The notes beneath the pieces were generated by a model. That model saw only the letters and a list, made by a program, of their open reading frames with translations, was not told where the DNA came from and did not search any database. Of a DNA stretch of 64,000 nt, positions 1 to 8,592 are shown in pieces (within the stretch, counting starts at the first letter, position 1; each line of letters opens with the position of its first letter). The DNA is from Azospirillum brasilense. Lineage in GTDB: Bacteria > Pseudomonadota > Alphaproteobacteria > Azospirillales > Azospirillaceae. The stretch lies in contig NZ_QOKV01000002.1 in NCBI RefSeq assembly GCF_008365405.1, forward strand, positions 372,001-436,000. Reading direction: 5' to 3'. A program made the position numbers and the translations under genes.

Positions 1-29
1 TCCACCACCCCGACCCCAGGAGAATTAAA

Positions 30-1217
30 TTGGCTAACATCCTAGTCATGATTCCCTCCGGCGAAGTCTATGACCATGACTGCGTGCGGTGGTACAGCTA
101 CCAGAACATTCAGCGTAGCATCAATCATTACCACAACATCGGCGACGCCTTCGTCTACGATTCCTCGCTGAAGCTGCTGACCTTCGACCGTCTCGACGTC
201 GTGGAGATCCGCGAGTTCAAGCAGGAGGTGGTGGACCGGGCCAACGCCGAATACGATTACGTGTTCCTGCGCGGGTCGAACTACATCCACGACCACATGA
301 CCTGGCCGGAGGGCACCGAGCAGGTGCTGTCCAAGCTGCGCATCCCGGTCATCGCCTTCGGCGTCGGCGCCCAGGCCCCGGCCACCGGCAAGCTGACGTT
401 GTCGGACGAGAGCAAGCGCATCTGGCAGATGTTCGCCGACAAGTCCACGACGCTGGGCGTGCGCGGCACCTACACCGCCGAAGTGCTGTGGGACCTCGGC
501 ATCAAGAACGTCCGCATCGTCGGCTGCCCGACCGCCTTCCGCAACCGCGATCCGGAGCTGCGCATCGACCTGCCGTCGCTGGACAGCGTGCGCAACGTCG
601 GCATCACCATGCGCCGCGAGGTGTCCAGCCACTATTCGCCGGACGTGAAGACCTACCTCACCCGCCATCGCGACTTCGTCAAGGACATGAGCCGCCGCTT
701 CGACACCGTCCTGATGATGCAGGGCGAGGTCGAGGAGAAGAAGCTGCTCTGGGGCACCGACGAGCAGAAGGCCGAGGCCTGGGACGAGCTGCACAACAAC
801 AACTGGCTGAAGAACTGGTACTTCGACGAGGAGCTGGACGCGCTGTACCGCTCGCGCCTGTGGTACTCGGACGTCGTCGCCGACTATGAGAACATCGTGC
901 GCTCGAAGGACCTCGTGCTGGGCTACCGCCTGCACGGCAACCTGATGGCGCTGTCGAACGGCACGCCGTCGGTCTATTTCAGCTACGACAGCCGCACGGC
1001 GGAGTTCGCGGAGACCTTCGCGATCCCCTGCTACGACGTCTACTCCGACAAGCCCTTCGTCCTGGAGGAATACTGGGACCAGAGCCTGTTCGAGAAGTTC
1101 AACCGCACCTTCTACCAGCGCTACCGCGACATGCGGGAGTTCCTGGACGAGAACTACATCCCGCACCGCATGCCCAGCCCGACCGCGCGCAAGACCCCGC
1201 AGCGCAAGGCGGCCTGA
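30..1217 (+). CDS. Polysaccharide pyruvyl transferase family protein
   Basis: Likely adds a pyruvate ketal from phosphoenolpyruvate to a sugar of an exopolysaccharide or cell-wall polymer in the cytoplasm. The 395-residue protein has the family layout: a glycosyltransferase-like fold with VIAFGVGAQAP near residue 110, a middle GVRGTYTAEVLWDLG stretch, and a C-terminal LGYRLHGNLMALSNG motif near residue 305 followed by FSYDSR. The start is TTG at 30, chosen because AGGAG at 18-22 sits about 7 bases upstream; no ATG is as well placed. A strong hairpin follows the stop. Its substrate cannot be read from sequence, but two beta-helix proteins and a glycosyltransferase elsewhere in the window fit a surface-polysaccharide role. 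The operon may begin left of the window. Confidence 0.85.
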   Translation: MANILVMIPSGEVYDHDCVRWYSYQNIQRSINHYHNIGDAFVYDSSLKLLTFDRLDVVEIREFKQEVVDRANAEYDYVFLRGSNYIHDHMTWPEGTEQVLSKLRIPVIAFGVGAQAPATGKLTLSDESKRIWQMFADKSTTLGVRGTYTAEVLWDLGIKNVRIVGCPTAFRNRDPELRIDLPSLDSVRNVGITMRREVSSHYSPDVKTYLTRHRDFVKDMSRRFDTVLMMQGEVEEKKLLWGTDEQKAEAWDELHNNNWLKNWYFDEELDALYRSRLWYSDVVADYENIVRSKDLVLGYRLHGNLMALSNGTPSVYFSYDSRTAEFAETFAIPCYDVYSDKPFVLEEYWDQSLFEKFNRTFYQRYRDMREFLDENYIPHRMPSPTARKTPQRKAA

Positions 1218-1235
1218 CGGCGGTTGCCGCAAAGA

Positions 1236-1290
1236 GGGGCGCCGGCTCCGGAGAGTGCTCTCCGGGACCGGCGCCCCGTTCCCGTTCCTT
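1236..1290 (+). terminator. Intrinsic-type terminator after the pyruvyl transferase
   Basis: Nearly perfect inverted repeat: GGGGCGCCGG (1236-1245) pairs with CCGGCGCCCC (1268-1277), and inner arms CCGGAGAG / CTCTCCGG continue the stem. A pyrimidine-rich stretch follows. The hairpin covers the upstream GTG alternative of the next gene, which argues for that gene starting at 1318. Confidence 0.7.
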
Positions 1291-1317
1291 CTTCCGCCTT
1301 ACTCGCGAGTGCCCGCC

Positions 1318-2088
1318 ATGCCCGACGTCGCCACGCCCGACACCCTCTCCTCCACCCCCGTCGCGGCGGAGCCAGCGGCGTCCGTCATCGAAGGCCGGGT
1401 GGATGCCGTCCAGGCCGGACGGATCTATGGCTGGGCCTGGGACCGCTCCTACCCCACCGACCGCTTGGCGGTGGAGTTCCGCGCCGAGATGCCGGACGGC
1501 CACAGCGTGGTGCTGGGGCGCGCGCTGGCCGATCGCCCGCGCGAGGATCTGGTCGGCGGCAACTTCGGCGACGGGCATCACGCCTTCGAGACCGACGTCG
1601 CGATTCCGGCCGGGCTCGACCCCACGCGCGTCGTCGCCGTGGTCGTGGCGCCCAGCACCGGCACCATCGCCACCTTCGCCCAGCCGAGCGCCGAGGAGAA
1701 GCTGCTGGAGCGCACGCTCGCCCCGCATCTGGTGCGCATCGGCGCCGGGCTGGACGCTGCCCGCCGCGACCATCAGCAGATCGCCGCCGGCCAGCAGGGC
1801 ATCGCCCGGCTGCTGCGCGAGACGCAGGACCGCATCGCCGCCGGTCAGGCCGGAGCCGGCGCCGCGGCAGCGCAGCAGGCCGCCCTGTCGGACGCGCTCC
1901 ACAGCCTTCAGGAGCGGGTGGCCGGCCTGGAGGTCTTCCTCGTCCGCATGGACACGACGCTGCGCAGTTTCGACGACGCGCTGAAGGTGAAGTCGGCCAA
2001 GTCGCACGCCCCCACCATCATCGCCGCCCTGGCCTCGGCCGTGGGGGCCTTCGCCGCAACGGTGATCGGGCTGGCGATCTTCGGATAA
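1318..2088 (+). CDS. Tail-anchored coiled-coil protein with a GWAWD-type surface-polysaccharide module
   Basis: Function not known. The 256-residue protein has three parts. Residues about 22-110 form a module with EGRVDAVQAGRIYGWAWD, then a DG turn, a RxDL motif and GDGHHAF; I recall this recurring in glycosyltransferases and surface proteins of alphaproteobacteria. Residues about 125-225 are rich in Ala, Gln, Leu, Arg and Glu with heptad-like spacing, consistent with a coiled coil. Residues about 232-254 form a single hydrophobic segment at the extreme C-terminus, suggesting a tail anchor. Start at ATG 1318 because the upstream GTG at 1255 lies inside the preceding terminator. It sits just after a pyruvyl transferase, so a scaffold role in polysaccharide assembly is a reasonable guess only. 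Confidence 0.7.
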   Translation: MPDVATPDTLSSTPVAAEPAASVIEGRVDAVQAGRIYGWAWDRSYPTDRLAVEFRAEMPDGHSVVLGRALADRPREDLVGGNFGDGHHAFETDVAIPAGLDPTRVVAVVVAPSTGTIATFAQPSAEEKLLERTLAPHLVRIGAGLDAARRDHQQIAAGQQGIARLLRETQDRIAAGQAGAGAAAAQQAALSDALHSLQERVAGLEVFLVRMDTTLRSFDDALKVKSAKSHAPTIIAALASAVGAFAATVIGLAIFG

Positions 2089-2152
2089 CGGCGGCCCGCC
2101 GCCCTCCCGGCTCTTTCTCCAAAACTCCGCTTCATCATTCCCGGGCGCTTCA

Positions 2153-2180
2153 GCCGCCGCCGACACCGGCGGCGGCTTTG
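2153..2180 (+). terminator. Intrinsic terminator
   Basis: GCCGCCGCCG (2153-2162) can pair with CGGCGGCGGC (2167-2176) around a 4-base loop, followed by a short TTT. It lies about 65 bases after the tail-anchored protein gene. Confidence 0.7.
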
Positions 2181-2341
2181 CCGTGAACGGGTGGTGGACG
2201 CGCCGCCGCTCCGCTTGCCACCCTCATGACGCGCGTCCCGCCGGGATCATGCGGGCCGCCATGCGGTGTTCAGGACGTCCCTGAAACGAACCGCATTCCG
2301 AACCGACAAGGCCGGTGGCCTTCTACCGGGAGACATGCGAC

Positions 2342-2821
2342 ATGCCCGCAGATGGTCCTTCCACCCCTCCGCCCCCCCCGCTTGGCGGCGACCTGATCAC
2401 GCCCAGGGATCTCCACGCGATCACCGAAGCGCAGGAGATGGCACGGCTGACGGAGGCGCAGAAGCTTGCAAAGAAGAAGCAGGAGGAGCACAGCGCGATC
2501 CACGACGCCTTCATGCACCAGCACGTCCGCCCCGACGCCAAGGAGCGCTTCACCCACGCCGTGCGCGCCGTGCGCGCCGCAGCGGAACGCGGGGAAACCG
2601 AGATCGAGATCGTGCGCTTTCCCAGCGGCTATTGCAGCGATGGCGGCCGGGCGATCAACAAATTCGAGCCCGACTGGCCGGACAGCCTCACCGGTTTCGC
2701 GCGGGAGGTTTACGACACCTACGACCGGTATCTGCGTCCCGCCGGCTACAAGCTGCGTGCCCGGATTCTGAGCTATCCCGGCGGTATGCCGGGCGACGTC
2801 GGCGTCTTCCTGCACTGGTGA
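2342..2821 (+). CDS. Conserved hypothetical protein, 159 residues
   Basis: No function recognised. The N-terminus has a PPPPP run, followed by a charged helical stretch (EAQEMARLTEAQKLAKKKQ) at about residues 27-45, then a compact C-terminal domain containing EIEIVRFPSGYCSDGG and RILSYPGGMPGDVGVFLHW. No signal peptide or membrane segment. ATG at 2342 is preferred over an in-frame upstream start at 2315 because GGGAGA lies about 10 bases upstream. The reading frame shows strong GC3 bias like its neighbours. It converges on the minus-strand beta-helix gene and shares a bidirectional hairpin with it. Confidence 0.6.
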   Translation: MPADGPSTPPPPPLGGDLITPRDLHAITEAQEMARLTEAQKLAKKKQEEHSAIHDAFMHQHVRPDAKERFTHAVRAVRAAAERGETEIEIVRFPSGYCSDGGRAINKFEPDWPDSLTGFAREVYDTYDRYLRPAGYKLRARILSYPGGMPGDVGVFLHW

Positions 2822-2844
2822 TCGCCGGCATCCGAACGCACCGA

Positions 2845-2869
2845 CGCCCGGCCAAGGAATGGCCGGGCG
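2845..2869. terminator. Bidirectional terminator hairpin
   Basis: CGCCCGGCCA (2845-2854) pairs perfectly with TGGCCGGGCG (2860-2869). It lies between two convergent genes. The same stem sequence follows the paralogous beta-helix gene at 58391-58415. Confidence 0.75.
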
Positions 2870-2905
2870 CGGTCGTCGCCGAAACGATGGAGAGAGAACC
2901 CGTCC

Positions 2906-4615
2906 TTAGGCGGTCGGGCTGGCCTTGGAGGCCGAGGAGATGGTGTTGTTGACGACGTTCTGGCTGATGCTGTCGGCGATCGACACCGCCGAGCGGCCGT
3001 TGTTGTTGTTGAAGATGTTGTCGTGCACGTCGAGCGTGATCGACCCGGCGCCCTTCAGGTGCTCCATGATGCCGCCGTTGTTGTTGAAGATCTCGTTGCC
3101 GTAGATCTTGTAGGTGACGCTGGTGCCCTGGTTCTGACCGACCGAGATGCCGACGTTGGCGTTGCCGTAGATCGTGTTGTCGTAGATCTCGGTGCTCGAC
3201 TTGGCGAGGATGCCGGCGCCGCGCGGGTTGTCGTAGATCGTGTTGTCGTGGATCTTCAGCGTGCTGTTGGCCTGGCTGTGGTCGTGGTACAGCCCGTGCG
3301 AGCGGCCGTCGCCACCGCCGGCGCCGTTGTTGAAGATCGTGTTGCCGGCGATCTCGCCGCTCAGGATGCGGCCGTTCCAGCCCGAATACACGCCGTCGGT
3401 CCGCCAGCCGTTGTCGCTGATGGTGTTGTTGGTGAAGAACTGGTCGGCGTTGTCGGCGGAGTAATGCACGATGCCGTACTCGCCGTTGCCGTCGATCGTG
3501 GAACGGTCGATCCGCAGCCCGTGGGAGGTGCCGCTGATGACGACGCCCGAGCCCTGGTTGTCGACGATCTGCGAGTTGGTGACCTTCACGTTGTCGGCGC
3601 CGCCGTTGAGCAGCAGACCGGCATCGCCCGAACCCTTCATGGTCAGGCTGTCGAAGGTGATGTTGTCCTTGTTGTTCAGGCTGACGGCGTAGCTGGAACC
3701 GCTGGCCGCCTCGATCACCGGGTTGGCGCCGGTGCCGTAGGCGCCGTAGACGATCGGCTTGTCGGAGGTGCCGGAGGTCGAGGCCAGCAGGCTGTCGTGC
3801 CAGGTCTCGCCACGCTCGAACAGGACCAGCGAGCCGGCGGCGAAGTTGGTGGAGTTCACCTTGTCCAGCGACTTCCAGGCCTGGTTCGCGTCATGGCCGG
3901 AGTTGCTGTCGCTGCCGTTGGTCGCATCGACGTAGTAGATCTGCGAGGCCGGAGTGGACGGGTAGTCCGACGTGCCGGAGGTCGGCGCCGTGGGGGCGGC
4001 CGGGGCTGCCGCGGCGGTCGTCGCGAAGAACTCCTTCGGCGCGGCAACGGCCAGCGTGCCGTTCCACCACATGTTGGCCTGACCCGGGACGACGTCCTTG
4101 CCGTCGAGCGCGCCCTTGTCATAGGTGACGGAAGGATCGGTCGGGGCGACCTTGTGGCCGTTGATGGAAATGGCGTTGACCGTCAGGTTGCGGTCCTGCC
4201 CGTCGACGGCGCCGTCGTTGTCGTACTGGATCTGAACCTTGTGCGCCTGATCGGCGGTCACGTTGGCGTCGAAGGAGAAGTCCTTGGCATCGCCGCCCGC
4301 GGTGCCTTCGCCGACCACGGCGCCGTCCACCAGCAGCTTGAAATGGGGCGAGACGCCGCCCGCGGCGGTGCCGGAGGCGTTCACGACGATCTTGGCGGTG
4401 GCGGCCAGCGCCGTGGCGTCGGCCAGCGCCAGAGGCTGCGCGGTGGTCTGGAGTGCCTGGAGATGGAGAATTGAGTCCGGCGTCGCGGTGCTGTCGGCGG
4501 TCACCGGGGTGATGCTGTCGACAATAGCCTGAAACGGATCGGCACCAGAATCGCTGACAAAACCGGTCGTGTCGGCGTGGTTCTGATGATCAAGCTCAAT
4601 GGCCATATGTTCCAT
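2906..4615 (-). CDS. CBM60-like domain plus right-handed parallel beta-helix protein
   Basis: Probably binds and may cleave or epimerise an extracellular polysaccharide. The 569-residue protein has a low-complexity N-terminus (1-70), then a calcium-dependent xylan-binding (CBM60-like) domain at about 74-195, recognised from VQIQYDND, DRNLTVNAISING and MWWNGTL. An Ala/Pro/Thr linker (196-222) leads into a beta-helix domain (226-569) rich in Asn ladders such as NNTISDNG and NNNNGR. A conserved block around GWNGRI, RSHGLYHDHSQ and NPRGAGILAKSSTEIY is shared with the two paralogs in this window and may contain the active site. No Sec signal peptide is visible, so the export route is unclear. ATG at 4615 has AAGGAAAGAG upstream. 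Confidence 0.8.
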   Translation of the reverse strand: MEHMAIELDHQNHADTTGFVSDSGADPFQAIVDSITPVTADSTATPDSILHLQALQTTAQPLALADATALAATAKIVVNASGTAAGGVSPHFKLLVDGAVVGEGTAGGDAKDFSFDANVTADQAHKVQIQYDNDGAVDGQDRNLTVNAISINGHKVAPTDPSVTYDKGALDGKDVVPGQANMWWNGTLAVAAPKEFFATTAAAAPAAPTAPTSGTSDYPSTPASQIYYVDATNGSDSNSGHDANQAWKSLDKVNSTNFAAGSLVLFERGETWHDSLLASTSGTSDKPIVYGAYGTGANPVIEAASGSSYAVSLNNKDNITFDSLTMKGSGDAGLLLNGGADNVKVTNSQIVDNQGSGVVISGTSHGLRIDRSTIDGNGEYGIVHYSADNADQFFTNNTISDNGWRTDGVYSGWNGRILSGEIAGNTIFNNGAGGGDGRSHGLYHDHSQANSTLKIHDNTIYDNPRGAGILAKSSTEIYDNTIYGNANVGISVGQNQGTSVTYKIYGNEIFNNNGGIMEHLKGAGSITLDVHDNIFNNNNGRSAVSIADSISQNVVNNTISSASKASPTA

Positions 4616-4642
4616 GGTCTTTCACTCTTTCCTTTTTTACAG

Positions 4643-4658
4643 CGCCACGTTTGTGGCG
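4643..4658 (-). promoter_or_regulatory. 5' leader hairpin before the beta-helix gene
   Basis: CGCCAC and GTGGCG pair perfectly around a 4-base loop, ending just upstream of the ribosome-binding site. A hairpin with GCCACC/GGTGGC arms sits at the equivalent place before the paralog (56129-56146). Could tune transcript stability or translation. Confidence 0.5.
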
Positions 4659-4743
4659 GTGGGCGGGAATGTGCGCGGATCGCGCCGTCCCGCTTGCTGT
4701 GCGCTCAATCGTTTTCGACAGGACCGGAGCCTAGCCAGCTCCG

Positions 4744-4775
4744 TGTGGCCTTAAATGGTTCGATTTTAGGATAAT
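4744..4775 (-). promoter_or_regulatory. Shared 32-bp upstream element of the CBM/beta-helix genes
   Basis: Read on the minus strand it is ATTATCCTAAAATCG, two variable bases, then CCATTTAAGGCCACA. The same sequence occurs at 56008-56039 on the plus strand, differing only in the two central bases. It lies 128 bases before this gene's start codon and 134 before the paralog's. The AT-rich content in GC-rich DNA and equal spacing suggest a promoter or activator-binding site with a long leader. Confidence 0.75.
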
Positions 4776-5117
4776 TAGTTTTTGAAATGCGCCAAATCCG
4801 TCACAGGAATTCCCCTAACGAAAGAGGTAGTTCCACGAATTTAAGCGCTAACACGAACGGGATAACTCTTTCGGAAAATCCTTGAATTTGCAGCGAACTA
4901 CAAGAATTTAGCCGCCGATTCCCGATGGCTTCTTGCGCCGCACCCAATGATTGGGCCCAGTCGTCTTGTGACATTCCTGTTGAAGAAAGCTGGGATGCCA
5001 CATACCATACGCCACACGGACAGTTTGCTGAACAAACAATCCGTCTCGCTAGACAATCCAAAAATGATGAGCCGTGCCGACGGAAGCCCGGCCACCCATA
5101 AAGGGAAGGAATGAGGC
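4776..5117. other. AT-richer intergenic region between divergent genes
   Basis: About 340 bases, clearly lower in GC than the surrounding genes. It should hold the tctC promoter and upstream part of the beta-helix control region. Short reading frames here lack codon bias and are not believable. A ribosome-binding site AAGGAATGAGG directly precedes the start at 5118. Confidence 0.5.
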
Positions 5118-6191
5118 ATGAAGGACGTACAGCGCCCGCGCTGCGCGCGGAAGACCCCTTTTGACTCCTTCGCTTTTAAAGAACCCCGGAAAAGAAGGCT
5201 CGCCGGCGGAACGGCCCTGGCCGGCGCGCTCGGCCTTCTGCTGATCCCGAACGCGGCGCAGGCCGCCTGGGAACCGACCAAGTCGGTCGAATTCGTCGTC
5301 CCGGCGGGAACCGGCGGCGGCGCCGACCAGATGGCGCGGATGATCCAGGGCATCATTCAGAAGAACAACCTGATGGGCCAGCCCATCGTCGTCATCAACA
5401 AGTCGGGCGGCGCCGGTGCGGAAGGCTTCCTCGACGTCAAATCGTCGAACCGCAACCCGCACAAGATCATCATCACCCTGTCCAACCTGTTCACCACGCC
5501 CCTGGCGACCGGCGTTCCCTTCTCCTGGAAGGACATGACCCCGGTGGCGATGCTGGCGCTGGACAACTTCGTCCTGTGGGTGAACAGCGAGGCTCCGCAG
5601 AAATCGCCCAAGGAGTTCGTCGAGGCCGCCAAGGAGGGCGGCGCCAACCGCTTCAAGATGGGCGGCACCGGGTCCAAGCAGGAGGACCAGATCATCACCG
5701 CCGCCATCGAGCAGTCGGCGGGCGTCACCTTCACCTACGTCCCCTACAAGGGCGGCGGCGACGTGGCGGCGCAGCTCGTCGGCAACCACATCAACGCCAG
5801 CGTCAACAACCCGATCGAGGCGGTGTCGCAATGGCGGGCCGGCGCGCTGCGGCCCTTGTGTGTCTTCGACAAGGAGCGCATCCCGCTGAAGGAGCCGGTG
5901 GCCGACGGCAAGTCGTGGAACAGCATACCGACCTGCAAGGAATCCGGGCTGGACGTGGAATACACCATGCTGCGCGGCATCTTCATGGGGCCGGGCGTCA
6001 CGCCGGAGCAGACCGCCTACTATGTGGACCTCTTCAAGAAGGTCCGCGAGACGGAGGAGTGGAAGGACTTCATGGCGAAGGGGGCCTTCAACGTCAGCTT
6101 CAAGACCGGCGACGAGTTCAAGACCTGGCTGACCGCGGCGGAAACCCAGCACAAGACCCTGATGGACAAGGCGGGCTTCACCAAGCAATAG
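5118..6191 (+). CDS. tctC: Tripartite tricarboxylate transporter substrate-binding protein
   Basis: Periplasmic binding protein that captures a carboxylate and delivers it to the TctAB membrane complex. The 357-residue protein has a long N-terminal region with a twin-arginine-like KRRLAGG at about 26-32, a hydrophobic core and a probable cleavage after AAQA near residue 50. The mature part has family hallmarks: VEFVVPAGTGGGADQMAR, INKSGGAGAEGF, and VPYKGGGDVAAQLVGNHI. Length is typical. It is the first gene of tctC-tctB-tctA. Stem-loops after the stop could keep the binding protein more abundant than the membrane parts. The substrate cannot be told from sequence. Confidence 0.9.
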   Translation: MKDVQRPRCARKTPFDSFAFKEPRKRRLAGGTALAGALGLLLIPNAAQAAWEPTKSVEFVVPAGTGGGADQMARMIQGIIQKNNLMGQPIVVINKSGGAGAEGFLDVKSSNRNPHKIIITLSNLFTTPLATGVPFSWKDMTPVAMLALDNFVLWVNSEAPQKSPKEFVEAAKEGGANRFKMGGTGSKQEDQIITAAIEQSAGVTFTYVPYKGGGDVAAQLVGNHINASVNNPIEAVSQWRAGALRPLCVFDKERIPLKEPVADGKSWNSIPTCKESGLDVEYTMLRGIFMGPGVTPEQTAYYVDLFKKVRETEEWKDFMAKGAFNVSFKTGDEFKTWLTAAETQHKTLMDKAGFTKQ

Positions 6192-6275
6192 CCCGTCTCG
6201 TCTCAAGCGCGGCCCCCGGGGCATCGCGTCCCGGGCGCCCTCCCCCGCCCTTCGGGTTTCTTGTGGGAGTGAGCC
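6192..6275 (+). promoter_or_regulatory. Intra-operon stem-loop region between tctC and tctB
   Basis: The spacer contains CCCGGG twice, 9 bases apart and able to pair, then CCCG-CCCTT-CGGG followed by TTTCTT, a terminator-like structure. Partial termination here would give more tctC than tctBA transcript. Inference from sequence only. Confidence 0.4.
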
Positions 6276-6782
6276 ATGGAGCATGGAACACAGAACAGTG
6301 ATCCGGTCGTCTCGAACCGGACCATGGAAATCGTCGTCGCCGGTCTGTTCGCCCTCGTCGCCCTCGTGGTGATGGCCGACAGCGTCCGCGTCGGCAACGG
6401 CTGGGGGTCCGACGGACCGAAGGCCGGTTATTTCCCCTTCTATGTCGGCCTGATCATGCTGGTCAGCAGTCTGGCCACTCTGGCCGTCAACATCTGGCGC
6501 CACAGCGGCGAACGCACCGCCTTCGTCGAGAAACACCAGCTCGCCCTGGTTCTCAAGGTGCTGGTCCCCAGCGCCGTCTTCGTGATCCTGACCGCCTTCC
6601 TGGGCATCTATCTGTCGGCGGTGCTGTTCATCGCCTTCTTCATGCATTGGGTCGGCAAGTATCCGCTCAAGACGATCCTGCCCGTCGCCATCCTCGTGCC
6701 TGCGGGCCTCTTCGTGATGTTCGAGATCTGGTTCCTGGTTCCGCTTCCCAAGGGACCGGTGGAGACGATGTTCGGGTTCTGA
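6276..6782 (+). CDS. tctB: Tripartite tricarboxylate transporter small permease, TctB family
   Basis: Small membrane subunit of the secondary uptake system. The 168-residue protein has about four hydrophobic helices: near residues 17-36, 48-70, 88-110 (VLKVLVPSAVFVILTAFLGIY) and 130-155 (TILPVAILVPAGLFVMFEIW). The motif KAGYFPFYVGLIML after the first helix and VPLPKGPVE near the end match the family. GGGAG upstream supports ATG at 6276. It lies between tctC and tctA in the usual order. Confidence 0.88.
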   Translation: MEHGTQNSDPVVSNRTMEIVVAGLFALVALVVMADSVRVGNGWGSDGPKAGYFPFYVGLIMLVSSLATLAVNIWRHSGERTAFVEKHQLALVLKVLVPSAVFVILTAFLGIYLSAVLFIAFFMHWVGKYPLKTILPVAILVPAGLFVMFEIWFLVPLPKGPVETMFGF

Positions 6783-6968
6783 CGAGTTCAGTTTTATCAG
6801 TCCAGTTTTTAAAAGCCGGGGCGGCCGCGGGAACGGCCGCGCACACCGAAGCAGCGGCAGGCATCCGCGACGAACCAGCCCATGCGGCGGGGACGAACCC
6901 CGTCCTGCGCGCTCAAGACGCGACGCTTCCAGACGGAACGGGCGCGGATGCCGGAAAGGGAGGGAAAC

Positions 6969-8495
6969 TTGGAAGCGCTCGGGTCACTCATACAGGGGTT
7001 CGGCGTGCTCGCCGATCCCATGAACATCGCCTACATGTTCATCGGCATCACGCTGGGCGTCCTGATCGGCGTGCTGCCGGGGCTGGGCGGAGCGAACGGG
7101 GTGGCGATCCTGCTGCCTCTGACCTTCAGCATGTCGCCGACCTCCGCCATCATCATGCTCTCCTGCATCTACTGGGGGGCGTTGTTCGGCGGGGCCATCA
7201 CCTCGGTCCTGTTCAACATACCGGGCGAGCCCTGGTCGGTGGCGACCACCTTCGACGGCCATCCGATGGCCCAGAAAGGCCACGCGGGCGAGGCGCTGAC
7301 GGCGGCCTTCACCTCGTCCTTCTTCGGGGCGTTCGTCGCGGTCCTGCTCATCACCTTCCTGGCCCCGGTGATCGCCGGCTTCGCCCTGCGCTTCGGCCCG
7401 GCGGAGTTCTTCGCGGTCCAGCTTCTGACATTCTGCAGTTTCGTCGGCATGGGCAGCGAATCCCCTTTCAAGGTGCTGTGCGCCATGATGCTAGGCTTCG
7501 CGCTGGCCGCGGTCGGGCTGGACAGCGTGACCGGCGAGTTGCGCATGACCTTCGGGTCGGTGGAACTGCTGCGCGGCTTCGACTTCCTGATCGCGGTCAT
7601 CGGCCTGTTCGGCATCGGCGAGATCCTCCTGACCATGGAGGAAGGGCTGGCCTTCAAGGGCAAGAGCGCGAAGATCAACGCCAAGGTCGTGTGGGAGACC
7701 TGGAAGAGCCTGCCCCGCTACTGGGTGACCGCCGTCCGCGGCTCCATCGTCGGCTGCTGGATGGGCATCACGCCCGGTGGCGCCACCCCGGCCTCCTTCA
7801 TGAGCTACGGCCTTGCCAAGCGCTTCTCCAAGAACCGCCAGAATTTCGGCAACGGCGAGGTGGAGGGCGTGGTCGCTCCGGAAACCGCGGCCCACGCGGC
7901 GGGCACCAGCGCGCTGCTGCCCATGCTGACGCTGGGCATCCCCGGCTCCCCAACCGCGGCGGTGCTGCTGGGCGGCCTGCTGATCTGGGGGCTCCAGCCC
8001 GGCCCTCTGCTGTTCGTCGAGCAAAAGGAGTTCGTCTGGGGCCTGATCGCCAGCATGTATCTGGGCAACATTGCCGGCCTCATCGTGGTGCTGACCACGG
8101 TTCCGGTCTTCGCCTCGATCCTGCGCATCCCCTTCAGCATCATCGCGCCGGTCATCGTGGTGATCTGCGCGGTCGGCGCCTACACGGTGCACAACGCCTT
8201 CCTCGACATCGTCATGATGTTGGTGTTCGGCGTCGTCGGCTACGTCTTCAAGAAGCTGTCCTACCCGCTGGCCCCGCTGGTGCTGGCCCTGGTGCTGGGC
8301 GACATGGCGGAAAGCTCCTTCCGGCAGGCCATGCTGGTGTCGCAGGGCGATCTGGCGATCTTCTGGTCCAACCCGCTGGTCGGCAGCATCGTCACCCTGG
8401 CGCTGGTCATGCTGTTCTGGCCGGTGATCTCCGCACTGCTGCGCAAGCGCCAGTCCCGGCAGGACGGCGGGACCCAGGTGATCCCCGTGAAGTAG
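6969..8495 (+). CDS. tctA: Tripartite tricarboxylate transporter large permease, TctA family
   Basis: Main transmembrane channel of the carboxylate importer. The 508-residue protein is strongly hydrophobic with many helices and carries the family signature GTLIGVLPGLGG-like near residue 40 plus the repeated TPGGATPAS and LGIPGSPTAAVLLGGL motifs. I start it at TTG 6969 (M-EALGSLIQGFG), since AAGGGAGGG sits directly upstream and TctA proteins typically begin this way; ATG 6948 or 6882 would add an unusual Arg-rich extension. A GCGGCCG/CGGCCGC hairpin at 6822-6841 lies in the tctB-tctA gap. It ends inside an 18-bp tandem duplication and is followed by a terminator. Confidence 0.88.
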   Translation: MEALGSLIQGFGVLADPMNIAYMFIGITLGVLIGVLPGLGGANGVAILLPLTFSMSPTSAIIMLSCIYWGALFGGAITSVLFNIPGEPWSVATTFDGHPMAQKGHAGEALTAAFTSSFFGAFVAVLLITFLAPVIAGFALRFGPAEFFAVQLLTFCSFVGMGSESPFKVLCAMMLGFALAAVGLDSVTGELRMTFGSVELLRGFDFLIAVIGLFGIGEILLTMEEGLAFKGKSAKINAKVVWETWKSLPRYWVTAVRGSIVGCWMGITPGGATPASFMSYGLAKRFSKNRQNFGNGEVEGVVAPETAAHAAGTSALLPMLTLGIPGSPTAAVLLGGLLIWGLQPGPLLFVEQKEFVWGLIASMYLGNIAGLIVVLTTVPVFASILRIPFSIIAPVIVVICAVGAYTVHNAFLDIVMMLVFGVVGYVFKKLSYPLAPLVLALVLGDMAESSFRQAMLVSQGDLAIFWSNPLVGSIVTLALVMLFWPVISALLRKRQSRQDGGTQVIPVK

Positions 8496-8513
8496 GTGAT
8501 CCCGGTGAAATAG
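8478..8513 (+). repeat. 18-bp imperfect tandem duplication at the tctA stop codon
   Basis: GTGATCCCCGTGAAGTAG (8478-8495) is followed directly by GTGATCCCGGTGAAATAG (8496-8513). The first copy includes the tctA stop; the second is an untranslated copy with its own TAG. Confidence 0.85.
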
Positions 8514-8524
8514 CTCCACCCACT

Positions 8525-8570
8525 CCCCCGCCGGCGTCCGGGACGGGACGACCGGCGGGGGGATTTCTTC
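8525..8570 (+). terminator. Terminator after tctCBA
   Basis: CCCCCGCCGG (8525-8534) pairs with CCGGCGGGGG (8552-8561), followed by ATTTCTTCT. It separates the tct operon from the terC-like gene. Confidence 0.8.
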
Positions 8571-8592
8571 TCACATCGGGGGGTTGGGGACG

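Noticed and set aside
42..1232. Minus-strand frame of 396 codons opposite the pyruvyl transferase
   Set aside because: Sense-strand frame has clear family motifs; the antisense product is low-complexity Val/Ala/Arg/His.
4801..5061. An 86-codon minus-strand frame in the intergenic region before tctC
   Set aside because: No ribosome site, no codon bias, and it lies in AT-richer promoter DNA.
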